NCBI GenBank assembly: GCA_945920825.1
Contig: CAMEKD010000004.1
Coordinates: forward strand, 1-37,176
Origin: an uncultured Anaeroplasma sp.
GTDB lineage: Bacteria; Bacillota_I; Bacilli_A; Acholeplasmatales; Anaeroplasmataceae
Direction: 5' to 3'
DNA: 37,176 nucleotides
A program made the translations under genes and the position numbers. The notes under the pieces are model-generated. The model was not told the origin of the DNA, did no database searches, and saw nothing but the letters and a program-made list of their open reading frames with translations. Positions 8,798 through 16,934 of the stretch are shown here, piece by piece (position 1 is the stretch's first letter; every line of letters starts with the position of its first letter).

Positions 8798-9904
8798 TTA
8801 TTCCTTTAATAGATTCTTTAATTCTTCTAGAATCTCAGGTATTTTAATTTTTTGAGGACATAGTCCCATACAGGCACCACAGGAAATACAATCCTTAGGA
8901 TGACCTACTGTCTTAATTTCATCCTTATCCTCTAAAGCATCATAGCCTGATATTTTATATTCGTTAAATAGCTTTAAATAGGCTGGAATATTGATTTCAA
9001 TTGGACAATCATCCAAACAATATCTACAGCCTGTACAAGGAATAGATAAGGATTTATGGAAAATATCACAGGCTTTAAATAAAAGCTTCTTATCACTATC
9101 ATTTAGACAGTAATCATCATTAAATGTATTTACATTATCCATAATTTGCTCAAGGCTTGACATACCAGATAATATTACTCCAACATTATCTAAGCCTCTT
9201 ACAAATCTTAAGGCCCAAGAGGCAATGCTAAAGTTTGGCTTAGAAGCCTTTAATAGCCTACTTGCATCCTCATTTAAGCTTGCAAGCCTACCACCTCTTA
9301 CAGGCTCCATTACAAAGGTCTTAATACCTCTTTCCCTTAATATTTCATATTCTTCCTTAGTAGAGGAATACATCCAATCGAAATAATTAATTTGAAGCTG
9401 AGCAAAATCCCAGTTTGTGTAATCTCTAAATCTTTTTAGGGTTTCTACTCCTGCATGAGAGGAAAATCCTAGGTATTTAATTTTACCTATTCTCTTCATT
9501 TCCATGAAGAATTCAATTCCACCACTTGCAATATATTTATCCATGTTCGAATCTGTAAGACAGTGGATTAAATAGAAATCTATATAATCCGTTTGTAATC
9601 TTTTTAATTGCTCTTGAAATACTTCCTTGTAATTTGGGTTCGCATCATAATGCCATTTCGTTGCAAGATAAAAGGAATCTCTTTTATATTTCTTCATGGC
9701 AAAACCTAAGAATCTTTCAGAATCACCCTTAGAATATACATAGGCAGTATCGTAGTAATTTATGCCATTTGCCATGGCATAATCAATGATTTCTTGACTT
9801 TTTTCATAGTCAATTTCTTCACTATTCGGCTTCATAGGAAGTCTCATATTTCCCATACCTAAGCGCGATAATTTAATGCCATCCTTAAAATCAAAATATT
9901 CCAT
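8798..9904 (-). CDS. Aldo/keto reductase with C-terminal ferredoxin-like domain
   Basis: The 368-residue protein has an aldo/keto reductase barrel with the catalytic set D52, Y57, K83 and H114 visible (YYDTAYVY, TKW, LIHC). From about residue 285 it carries two cysteine motifs, CTGCRYCLDDCP and CISCGACMGLCP, typical of 4Fe-4S clusters. This architecture is the COG1453 type common in anaerobes. The physiological substrate is unknown; ferredoxin-coupled or NAD(P)H-coupled carbonyl reduction is likely. It is the last gene of the operon, with the start 8 bases after the preceding stop and a GTAGGAG site inside the end of that gene. Confidence 0.92.
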   Translation of the reverse strand: MEYFDFKDGIKLSRLGMGNMRLPMKPNSEEIDYEKSQEIIDYAMANGINYYDTAYVYSKGDSERFLGFAMKKYKRDSFYLATKWHYDANPNYKEVFQEQLKRLQTDYIDFYLIHCLTDSNMDKYIASGGIEFFMEMKRIGKIKYLGFSSHAGVETLKRFRDYTNWDFAQLQINYFDWMYSSTKEEYEILRERGIKTFVMEPVRGGRLASLNEDASRLLKASKPNFSIASWALRFVRGLDNVGVILSGMSSLEQIMDNVNTFNDDYCLNDSDKKLLFKACDIFHKSLSIPCTGCRYCLDDCPIEINIPAYLKLFNEYKISGYDALEDKDEIKTVGHPKDCISCGACMGLCPQKIKIPEILEELKNLLKE

Positions 9905-9912
9905 ACATTCTC

Positions 9913-10719
9913 CTACAAGCTATGCTTTGGGGGTTCATTATTTAAAAATTGATTGATTTGTAAATATAACAAATCCCCTATATTTTTTAATGCTTCCTTC
10001 GTGTTCGATGCAATATGAGGATACGCAATAACTCTCTCCTTTAATAAAGGATTATCCATCTTTAAGGGTTCATCCTCAAATACATCTGTTGCGTAGCATA
10101 ATAAATGATTTTCTCTTAATGCTTTTATAATGCATTGACTATCTACGATTGCACCTCTTGCTGTATTAATCAAAATAGCATTTTTCTTTAAAGCTTTTAA
10201 TCTTTCTTCGTTAAAGAAGTGATAATTATCCTTATTTAAGCTCATACAAATAAAGATAAAATCGCAATCCTTTACCTTTTCTTTAAAGGAATCCTTTCTT
10301 TTATAAATCGTAACATCCATAGAAAAAGCATTTATAAGCATTTCTTCTAATCTTTTCCCAATATGACCATAGCCTAAAATACATGCACGCTTTTTATATA
10401 GCTCCATTTTCCCATATTTTCTTGCTGCCTCTAGTGCAAGGAATATACTAAATTCAGCTACACTTTCATAATTTTGGTATGGCGCATTGAATAAAGCGAT
10501 GCCCTTCTTTTTAGCATATTCTATATCTACTTCCGATATACCTGTACCATGGATGGCAATACATTTTAAATTCTTTGCTTGATCTATGAATCTTTTATCC
10601 ACTCTTAGATTTCTTGTAATTACAATATCTGCAGTATCTATCCTATCTACAATTTCATGATTTAATTTTAAATTTGAAACGAAGGATTCATCTACATATT
10701 CAACCAAATAGATTTTCAT
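9913..10719 (-). CDS. D-isomer-specific 2-hydroxyacid dehydrogenase, short form
   Basis: The NAD-binding motif GYGHIG is at 116-121, and the catalytic set appears as R188 (NTARGA), E217 (VFEDEP) and H235 (PHIAS). At 268 residues it is shorter than the usual 310-330. The missing part is mainly the segment between the helix ending near residue 100 and the Rossmann motif. All catalytic residues remain, so it may be active. It overlaps surE by 4 bases (ATGA), indicating translational coupling. It reduces or oxidises a 2-oxo/2-hydroxyacid with NAD; which acid cannot be read from the sequence. Confidence 0.88.
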   Translation of the reverse strand: MKIYLVEYVDESFVSNLKLNHEIVDRIDTADIVITRNLRVDKRFIDQAKNLKCIAIHGTGISEVDIEYAKKKGIALFNAPYQNYESVAEFSIFLALEAARKYGKMELYKKRACILGYGHIGKRLEEMLINAFSMDVTIYKRKDSFKEKVKDCDFIFICMSLNKDNYHFFNEERLKALKKNAILINTARGAIVDSQCIIKALRENHLLCYATDVFEDEPLKMDNPLLKERVIAYPHIASNTKEALKNIGDLLYLQINQFLNNEPPKHSL

Positions 10720-11447
10720 ATTCCCAAATCCTTTAATTTTTTCAAATAAAAATGATTCGTTTGATCTATTCCTACAGGTACAAAGGTCGTATATCCATGC
10801 ATACCTAAATAGACATCGGTTTCCTTGTTATCATCATAGGTTATTTTTTCATCACATTCATCATAGGAACCCTTATTATTAATAATAAATTCCGTTTTAA
10901 AGCTTTTAATGCCCTGTCTACAGAATCTATAGCCTAAGGAACGATTAAATTTCTTTGTAGGGAAATTTACATTTAAAACATATTCTAAGGAATATAGCTT
11001 ATTCTTAAAAATGTATTCCAATACGCCATCAATCTCTCTTTTTGCAAGCTCCATACATCCTCTATCTGTAGATATAGCAACTCCAGGAATACCTTCAATT
11101 AAACCTTCCTTAGCTGCCGCAACTGTACCAGAATATAGGATATCTGTACCACAGTTTAGGCCATCATTAATTCCAGAAAAAACAACATCAAACTTTTTCT
11201 TAAGTACACTTGTAGATAGCCTTACACAATCCGCAGGAGTGCCACTGCATGCATAGCATAATATTCCATCAATAGCCTCTACCTCTACAAAGTGAATTTG
11301 CTGACGAATTTGTAAGCTATGGGAGGCTGCACTTCTTCCTATATTTGGTGCAACTACCGTTACATTACCATATTTCTTTAGTGCTTCTGCAAGTATTTTA
11401 ATACCAATCTCAAAAACACCATCATCATTTACTACTAATATTTCCAT
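10716..11447 (-). CDS. surE: 5'/3'-nucleotidase SurE
   Basis: The 243-residue product opens with MEILVVNDDG, giving the metal ligands D8 and D9. S39 is in GRSAAS and N94 in SGINDGLNCGTD, completing the SurE metal site. SurE removes phosphate from nucleoside 5' or 3' monophosphates and short polyphosphate in the cytoplasm. The start has an AAGGTGG site 12 bases after the amidotransferase stop. Its 3' end overlaps the dehydrogenase gene. Length and motifs are standard. Confidence 0.95.
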   Translation of the reverse strand: MEILVVNDDGVFEIGIKILAEALKKYGNVTVVAPNIGRSAASHSLQIRQQIHFVEVEAIDGILCYACSGTPADCVRLSTSVLKKKFDVVFSGINDGLNCGTDILYSGTVAAAKEGLIEGIPGVAISTDRGCMELAKREIDGVLEYIFKNKLYSLEYVLNVNFPTKKFNRSLGYRFCRQGIKSFKTEFIINNKGSYDECDEKITYDDNKETDVYLGMHGYTTFVPVGIDQTNHFYLKKLKDLGI

Positions 11448-11459
11448 AAAAAAACCACC

Positions 11460-12164
11460 TTATTTTATTTTAGCTGCATCCACGAATGCTTTGAAAATTA
11501 ATTGTGATGCCGAATCCTTCAGCATATATTCTGGGTGCCACTGAAAAGCCCAACAAAACTTCATCTTAGGATGGTAAATTGCCTCAACTAAACCATCCTC
11601 AGATACAGCCATACTCTTTAGGCTAGATGCGATTCTTCTTACTGCCTGATGGTGAATACTATTTACCATCAAGGAATCACTCTTTATTAAATCTCTTAAT
11701 GGGCTATCATGAAAAACATAGACCGAATGAAATCCTAAATTATAGTCACCCTTCATTAAGTGAGGAACCTTAGATGGATGATCACTATCTAAATCCTGAT
11801 ATAAGGACCCGCCCTCAAGCACATTAATTAATTGAATACCTCTACAAATACCTAAAATAGCCTTATCGCTACTTTTTGCAATTTCATATACATTCTTTTC
11901 CATATCGTCCCTGATCGAATTAATTCTACCGCAGGTATCCTTAATCTTAGCCTTGTAAAGGCTTGGATTAATATCATTACCCCCAGTAAACAAATAGCCA
12001 TCGACGATACCATTTAATTCTTCAAGCTCAGCCCTTGTTGCACCATAAGGCAAAATGACAGGAATCCCTCCTGCCTCCTTAATTCCATCTAAATATCCCG
12101 GTAACATCCAAATAGAATTTAATTCTTCATCGTATAAGGGTAAAACACCAATAATAGGCTTCAT
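11460..12164 (-). CDS. Class I glutamine amidotransferase-like (peptidase C26) gamma-glutamyl hydrolase
   Basis: The catalytic triad is visible as C107 in GICRGIQ, H210 and E212 in FQWHPE. FTGGNDINP near 60 is typical of the PuuD/gamma-glutamyl-GABA hydrolase group. I chose the ATG at 12164 (234 residues, starting MKPIIGVLPL) because GGAG lies 9 bases before it. An upstream in-frame ATG at 12197 falls inside a palindrome with no ribosome binding site. The enzyme probably cleaves gamma-glutamyl amides such as gamma-glutamyl-GABA, though no putrescine genes are present. It is the first gene of the operon with surE, the 2-hydroxyacid dehydrogenase and the aldo/keto reductase. Confidence 0.88.
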   Translation of the reverse strand: MKPIIGVLPLYDEELNSIWMLPGYLDGIKEAGGIPVILPYGATRAELEELNGIVDGYLFTGGNDINPSLYKAKIKDTCGRINSIRDDMEKNVYEIAKSSDKAILGICRGIQLINVLEGGSLYQDLDSDHPSKVPHLMKGDYNLGFHSVYVFHDSPLRDLIKSDSLMVNSIHHQAVRRIASSLKSMAVSEDGLVEAIYHPKMKFCWAFQWHPEYMLKDSASQLIFKAFVDAAKIK

Positions 12165-12180
12165 AATAATCATCTCCAAC

Positions 12181-12216
12181 ATGTTAAATTTTAACATATT
12201 ATTATTTCATAATAAA
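12181..12216 (-). promoter_or_regulatory. Amidotransferase-surE operon promoter with palindromic operator
   Basis: A -35 TTTATT (12211-12216) lies 17 bases from an extended -10, TGTTAAAAT (TAAAAT at 12188-12193). The -10 sits inside the perfect 8+1+8 palindrome ATGTTAAAATTTAACAT (12181-12197). A repressor binding here would block RNA polymerase. The regulator is not identifiable from this window. Confidence 0.5.
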
Positions 12217-12274
12217 GAAAAAGCTACAATTCTCCTTTATAAGTATTAAAGGCTAGGATTATTCCCAGCCTTTA

Positions 12275-12308
12275 TTCGCACTTATGGTAGCGAGGCACCT
12301 TTTGTATT
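12275..12308. repeat. 34-bp direct repeat, copy 1
   Basis: Plus-strand unit beginning TTCGCACTTATGGTAGCGAG and ending CACCTTTTGTATT. It is identical to the copy at 12314-12347, with 5 bases (CAGAC) between them. Confidence 0.95.
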
Positions 12309-12313
12309 CAGAC

Positions 12314-12347
12314 TTCGCACTTATGGTAGCGAGGCACCTTTTGTATT
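12314..12347. repeat. 34-bp direct repeat, copy 2
   Basis: Exact second copy of the unit at 12275-12308, shifted by 39 bases. There are only two copies in the window. Confidence 0.95.
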
Positions 12348-12380
12348 ATAAATCATTTGAGGATATATCTATTTTCATCT

Positions 12381-12410
12381 ATAATATAGCAAAATTCCAA
12401 AAATTGTAAA
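12381..12410 (-). promoter_or_regulatory. Promoter of the tandem-repeat RNA
   Basis: A -35 TTTACA (12405-12410) is followed after 16 bases by TATATT (12383-12388), or after 18 by TATTAT (12381-12386). It overlaps one arm of a hairpin (AAGCATTT at 12409-12416 with AAATGCTT at 12437-12444) that may end the FRG-gene transcript. Confidence 0.55.
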
Positions 12411-12477
12411 GCATTTTTATCTGGGATAGTGTAATTAAATGCTTCTATTAACTTTAGGATTAAAAACTATGAATTCA

Positions 12478-13686
12478 TTATTCGTAGCTTTTCATAATAG
12501 ATACAGAAATATGGTCTTTATCTGGATACATTGTACCAGAATTAATATTAAGCATATTTAATTGCTCTTCTATATATTCCTTATGAACAATGAATATTCT
12601 TTCTTTGGAAACTGTATTTAAATGCTGGTATTCACCTGTCACATAATTACATAATCCAAATAGAATAAAGGATCCACTTTGTGCAATTATTCTTTCATTG
12701 ATCATACCAACCTTTACATGCCTTGGTCTAAGTAATACATCTGGTGTAAAGAAGGACTCATCAAAATAAGGAAGCTCATTTTGTATCTCGGCAACAAATC
12801 TTTTATAAGCAATAGAATTCTTATAAATCGATGGATCATTCTTTTCCTTAGATTCTAAAATCTTTTCATATAGCTCCTGCTTATAATTGGTTTCAAGTAC
12901 GGCTAAGCTAGATAATAGAGTTGTCGCATTAGAATCGGAATATTTTACATTTCTTATTGCCTCATTCATAACGACAACCTCACCAACACCTAAGCCCTTA
13001 TTCTTATAATTTTGTGGCTTATCACAAGCCATAAATAAGGCAACTAGTGGATTCGATGTGGTATCTAATAGCCTTGTTGGCATTTTATAATGCTGCATAG
13101 TCGTTAATATTTCAATATATTTCTTATTCGATAATTCATTATAAAATTGTGTTTTAAAATCCATATACATATAGGATTCATTATCGTAATATTTCTTTTT
13201 TCTATAAAGAGATGGAACAAGGGTATATTTATAGGAATAATGTCCTCTATAAAATGCCTCACACAAAGGATATTTTCTTTTTAATTCCTCTATTGCTTTT
13301 ATATAGTCCCCAACATTACCAATGACATAATTTCCATTCGGTAAGTGGGTAACACTCGCCAGCAAGGCCTTGAAGCAAACATTACTAATATCGGATACCT
13401 TGTTTGAAAAATCATCAAAGGATAAATATTCTATATCCTTTATTCTTTCATCATGCTGATTTACAAATAAATACATAAACTTATCTTCATCTTTTAGGGA
13501 ATAAATCTTATAATTTGCTTCTTCATTTATTACCATATATAAATCATTATCCGAAACATTAAAATGATTTATGCTTAAAAATGGTAAATCAACAGTACTC
13601 CATTTTGTAATAAAGAAGGAACCAAAATCACTATCATAGACAAATACGCCCTCTAAGATTTGATTATCAAAGTGAAGTTTGAACAT
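12478..13686 (-). CDS. FRG-domain protein
   Basis: The 402-residue protein contains an FRG domain at about 143-260: FYRGHYSYKYTLVPSLYR (F145, R147, G148), then MQHYKMPTRLLDTTSNPLVA (H199, R205, D208). FRG proteins are widespread in bacteria and phages. Their biochemical activity is poorly defined and some are suspected toxins or defence effectors. The N-terminal 130 residues are unrecognised. The gene follows comEC by 34 bases on the same strand with a GAGGGTGA site, so it is probably at the end of the com operon. A weak extended -10 (TGGTAAAAT) in the gap could give independent expression. No signal peptide is seen. Confidence 0.85.
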   Translation of the reverse strand: MFKLHFDNQILEGVFVYDSDFGSFFITKWSTVDLPFLSINHFNVSDNDLYMVINEEANYKIYSLKDEDKFMYLFVNQHDERIKDIEYLSFDDFSNKVSDISNVCFKALLASVTHLPNGNYVIGNVGDYIKAIEELKRKYPLCEAFYRGHYSYKYTLVPSLYRKKKYYDNESYMYMDFKTQFYNELSNKKYIEILTTMQHYKMPTRLLDTTSNPLVALFMACDKPQNYKNKGLGVGEVVVMNEAIRNVKYSDSNATTLLSSLAVLETNYKQELYEKILESKEKNDPSIYKNSIAYKRFVAEIQNELPYFDESFFTPDVLLRPRHVKVGMINERIIAQSGSFILFGLCNYVTGEYQHLNTVSKERIFIVHKEYIEEQLNMLNINSGTMYPDKDHISVSIMKSYE

Positions 13687-13720
13687 AGTATCACCCTCTC
13701 GTATATTATTTTACCATAAA

Positions 13721-15820
13721 CTACCTGTAAGTTGAAATATGAACTTTTCCAAAGCTCTCTAATATTGTAATATTACCACACTCATAAGTTTTATAGACTA
13801 TAGAATATTCCTCTAATCTTTTTATGATATAGGGTATTGGTAAATTATGGCTATTGTTCTTTGCAACAGATACAATAGAAATCTTTGGTGTTACATAATC
13901 TAAGAATTCCTTGCTTGAGGATGTATCAGACCCATGGTGTGCTACCTTTAATATATCACTATCCAGTAGGCTTCCATATTTCATAGCCAAATCATGTTCT
14001 TCTTCCTTTGTCATATCTCCTGTAAATAAATATTTTGTTTCATGAATTTTAAATTTTAAAACAATAGAATTGGAATTAGGATCTATATATGGATTTATTG
14101 GTCCAAGTATTTCCATTTCTATATCCCCAAATTTGATTCTATCCCCACTTTTTAAATAGGTAATAGAGAAATTTGGCATGATTTCTTTAAATTTTATATC
14201 CGAATATGGTGCATAGATTTTATCTACACTTAAATTTTTAATTATTTTTTCATAATCTCCTATATGATCAAAATCCGAATGGGAAAATAATAGAATATCA
14301 ATCTTATGGATCCCTAAGGATTTTATGTAATCATAAGAATTATATGCATCAATTAGCATATTTCCTCTATTGTTCGGCAATCGTATCAAGCAGGCATCTC
14401 CTTGTCCACAATCGATATAGGTAATCTCATAAAATGGATTTAAAATATTTATATTTATAGCACATAAAAGATAAGATAAAAAAATAAGGAGTGGTGGTAT
14501 TATTTTCTTCTTCATTCCTATAGAAAAAATGAAAAAGATAAAGAATACATAATAAAATAAGGATTTCCATATCGTAAAGGATGGAACAGTTATAAATAAA
14601 TTATATACCGTTATTCCTTCAAGATATGAATTTGTAAATATAAATACATATTTAAGTCCATAATCTAAGATAGGAAATAGAGTAACTAAATAGGATATAG
14701 GTATTAGGATAAAGGATAGAATTAAGCTGAATATTGGGCTTAATAAAAAGGATAATAAGGATATTCTATTGGTCATGTTGATTGTAATTGGGAATGTGGA
14801 AAAATAAATCAATATATAGGTTTTATATGCACTTTTTAAGCTGCTATCTCTTCTATTAAATATGAGCACAAAGGAAACCAAATAGGATAATATAAAGCCA
14901 CTAGAATAGATTTGATATGGATTTAATAGAAGCATTCCTATACAGGATATCGATAAGATATCTAATCTTGTATAGGGAACTTCTCCTTTTTTATTGATAG
15001 CACCTAATAAAACAAATAAAATAGCTCTTTGCGCACTTGGTGGTGCCCCAATAAGAATTCCATAGGTAATAAGAAACACTATTGGAATAGTCTTTTTATA
15101 ATATTTAAATACCTTAAGTAAAATAAAGGATATTATTTTAAATAAAAGAATAATATGTAATCCACTAATCGCTAATATATGAGATATACCTAAAATACTA
15201 TAGGAATCTTTGACATCTTCTTCTAAGGTATTCATACCAAATACCATGGCTAGGCTATAGCTTAGAGATTCTTTGCTTAAATGTTTCTCTAAATAGCTTA
15301 TGTAATAATATTTAATGGAATAAATAGAAAAATAGGAATAGATTTTATTTATAGTCTTCCCTTTTGCTAAATAGGATATTCCTTTTCCATATAGATATTC
15401 TTTAGAATCAAAATCAGAGTCATAGCTTTTTTCATTCATTTCCTTTAGTTCAATTTTCAAATGAATGTAATCGCCAGGTTTATTTTCATGCATCCATTCC
15501 GATACCTCTATTTTATTTCCTTTATATAGAAGGATATAGGAATTCTCATTTTTTACATCTAAAACATAGCTATCTATTTCCTTTGGTATAGGGATTTCTC
15601 TTAATAGGGAAATCATTCCAATTTCTAATGAAAAAATAAGTAAGAAAATCGAAATAGGAATTAATAGGCGACTTTTTTTGTACAAAAATATTAAAAATAG
15701 TCCTAAAACAATAAAAAACGACCAATATTTTAAGGATAATAAAAAAAGTAATATGGGAATAAGAATTAGATGAAAGTCGTTACAAAACGGCTTTTTCCTT
15801 AATTGATGCCATAATTTCAT
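13721..15820 (-). CDS. comEC: ComEC/Rec2-type DNA uptake channel
   Basis: The protein has N-terminal membrane segments with an OB-like loop (residues about 80-190), a multi-pass Competence domain (about 200-440) and a C-terminal metallo-beta-lactamase domain with DCGQGDACLI (near 468), HSDFDHIG (near 513), FTGD (near 604) and AHHGSD (near 628). It transports single-stranded DNA across the membrane during transformation. I prefer the ATG at 15820 (699 residues) because AGGTG is 6 bases upstream; the GTG at 15829 would overlap this site. The gene overlaps the comEA 3' end, so the two are coupled. Confidence 0.93.
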   Translation of the reverse strand: MKLWHQLRKKPFCNDFHLILIPILLFLLSLKYWSFFIVLGLFLIFLYKKSRLLIPISIFLLIFSLEIGMISLLREIPIPKEIDSYVLDVKNENSYILLYKGNKIEVSEWMHENKPGDYIHLKIELKEMNEKSYDSDFDSKEYLYGKGISYLAKGKTINKIYSYFSIYSIKYYYISYLEKHLSKESLSYSLAMVFGMNTLEEDVKDSYSILGISHILAISGLHIILLFKIISFILLKVFKYYKKTIPIVFLITYGILIGAPPSAQRAILFVLLGAINKKGEVPYTRLDILSISCIGMLLLNPYQIYSSGFILSYLVSFVLIFNRRDSSLKSAYKTYILIYFSTFPITINMTNRISLLSFLLSPIFSLILSFILIPISYLVTLFPILDYGLKYVFIFTNSYLEGITVYNLFITVPSFTIWKSLFYYVFFIFFIFSIGMKKKIIPPLLIFLSYLLCAININILNPFYEITYIDCGQGDACLIRLPNNRGNMLIDAYNSYDYIKSLGIHKIDILLFSHSDFDHIGDYEKIIKNLSVDKIYAPYSDIKFKEIMPNFSITYLKSGDRIKFGDIEMEILGPINPYIDPNSNSIVLKFKIHETKYLFTGDMTKEEEHDLAMKYGSLLDSDILKVAHHGSDTSSSKEFLDYVTPKISIVSVAKNNSHNLPIPYIIKRLEEYSIVYKTYECGNITILESFGKVHISTYR

Positions 15821-16319
15821 TCGATACACCTATAATTTTTTTTAGCTCGTCCCAGGATTCAATTTTCTTATTCTTCCTATATTCTATAATTTTATTCGCT
15901 CGTGCTTCCCCAATCCCATATAAGCGTATAAGCTCATATTTTTCTGCAGTAGATATTTTTATCTTACCTTCCTCTGTTACCTCTTCTATGAAGCAGGAGG
16001 TATCAGAGGATTCAATTTGAATTATTGTATCACTATAATATCTTTCCTTTAAATTATCCTCAAGTATGCTGTATTCATTTAAATATTTTTCTATTTTCGT
16101 AATGATATAGCCATAGGATGCGCCTATAGGCACTTCTAAAGTTACCTCCTCCTTGACCTCACCCTCTATTTTAATTTGTATTGTATTCTTATGAGTTGTA
16201 GGTATTACTACATCACGAACATTATTACTGAATCTCGAAATAAGGGTAGGTAGGAAGGATAGTAATAGAGTAATAGCTAAAATGATGATTATAATTATGA
16301 TTTCTTTTTTCTTATACAT
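15780..16319 (-). CDS. comEA: ComEA-type DNA receptor
   Basis: The 179-residue protein has one N-terminal membrane anchor (isoleucine-rich, residues 7-27), an SLBB-like domain (about 47-85) and a C-terminal helix-hairpin-helix pair (about 125-179, with LIRLYGIGEARANKIIEYR). This is the standard layout of ComEA, which binds double-stranded DNA outside the membrane and passes it to ComEC. A GAGGAGATAAG site supports the start. It overlaps comEC by 41 bases. I saw no other competence genes (comGA, comFA, dprA) in the window, so whether the cell is transformable is open. Confidence 0.92.
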   Translation of the reverse strand: MYKKKEIIIIIIILAITLLLSFLPTLISRFSNNVRDVVIPTTHKNTIQIKIEGEVKEEVTLEVPIGASYGYIITKIEKYLNEYSILEDNLKERYYSDTIIQIESSDTSCFIEEVTEEGKIKISTAEKYELIRLYGIGEARANKIIEYRKNKKIESWDELKKIIGVSNEIMASIKEKAVL

Positions 16320-16373
16320 ATTCTTATCTCCTCATAATAATAAATAGTCAAAATTTTTAAAAAAATTACAAGA

Positions 16374-16403
16374 AAATAAAAAAAATGCTACAAAAAGTAG
16401 CAT
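16374..16403 (-). terminator. Terminator of marR-yfcE
   Basis: An ATGCTAC/GTAGCAT stem with an A5 loop (16385-16403) begins directly after the yfcE stop and is followed by an 8-base T-run on the minus strand. Confidence 0.92.
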
Positions 16404-16934
16404 CTAATAAGTATATTTCGCTATTTCCTCATGATCCATGGTATATAGCGTTATTGTATGATTTTCCCATATACCATAGCCTCTTTTAGAATTGTTTTTA
16501 GGTATGGTAATGGAGCCAGGATTTATTTTATAGAACCCTCTTTCATCCCAAATACATTCTGGGATATGGGTATGTCCAAATAAAACTAATGGAGATGTGC
16601 CATGATATAAATCCAAATGATGACCATGCTCAAGGTGAACCTCTATATCATTTAATATTCCATCAAAAGAATCTAATATTTTAAAATCTAAGACCATTTG
16701 GTCTACCTCTGCTTCGCAGTTTCCTTTAATGCATAGGATTTTATCCTTGTAAGGATTTAATAATTTTATGACCTCTTTGGGGTTATAAAATGGTGGGAGG
16801 TCATTTCTTGGTCCATGATATAGAATATCTCCAAGCAAAAGAATTTTATCACATTTTTCTTTTTCAAATTCCTCTAAAATAAATCTTGTAGAGTCACTTG
16901 CCCCATGAATATCTGAGACGATTAAATATTTCAT
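16404..16934 (-). CDS. yfcE: YfcE/MJ0936-type metallophosphoesterase
   Basis: The 176-residue product has the metallophosphoesterase motifs SDIHG (D8, H10), GDILYHGP (D36), GNCE near 72, HGHH near 103 and GHTH near 120. The end of the fold is also typical (NPGSITIPKN). The family hydrolyses phosphodiesters, including model substrates and possibly 2',3'-cyclic nucleotides; the natural substrate is not known. The start overlaps the marR stop by 4 bases (ATGA), so the pair is translationally coupled. Confidence 0.9.
   Translation of the reverse strand: MKYLIVSDIHGASDSTRFILEEFEKEKCDKILLLGDILYHGPRNDLPPFYNPKEVIKLLNPYKDKILCIKGNCEAEVDQMVLDFKILDSFDGILNDIEVHLEHGHHLDLYHGTSPLVLFGHTHIPECIWDERGFYKINPGSITIPKNNSKRGYGIWENHTITLYTMDHEEIAKYTY

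Larger units (their letters stand above)
12241..12374 (-). ncRNA. Candidate small RNA with two tandem 34-nt repeats
   Basis: A minus-strand unit consists of a promoter (12381-12410), an expected 5' end near 12374, two exact 34-base repeats (12314-12347 and 12275-12308, offset 39) and a terminator stem AAAGGCUGGG/CCUAGCCUUU (12248-12273). There is no open frame or ribosome binding site in it. Each repeat contains GGTGCCTCGCTACC flanked by A-rich sequence, and can fold only weakly. It lies between the FRG-domain gene and the amidotransferase operon. It could be a sponge or antitoxin-like RNA, a leader, or the 3' UTR of the FRG gene. Confidence 0.5.

Noticed and set aside
12275-12308. Resemblance of GGTAGCGAGGCACC on the plus strand to part of a c-di-GMP-I riboswitch or T-box antiterminator
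   Set aside because: Only about 14 bases look similar, the rest of either aptamer is missing, and no plus-strand gene follows.
12275-12347. Two 34-bp direct repeats as a CRISPR array
   Set aside because: There are only two copies and the gap between them is 5 bases, far shorter than any spacer. No cas genes are present.
12241-12374. Classical type III toxin-antitoxin with a ToxN-like toxin
   Set aside because: The gene after the terminator is a glutamine amidotransferase-like hydrolase with a complete Cys-His-Glu triad, and no ToxN-like gene is present. The layout is kept only as a finding.
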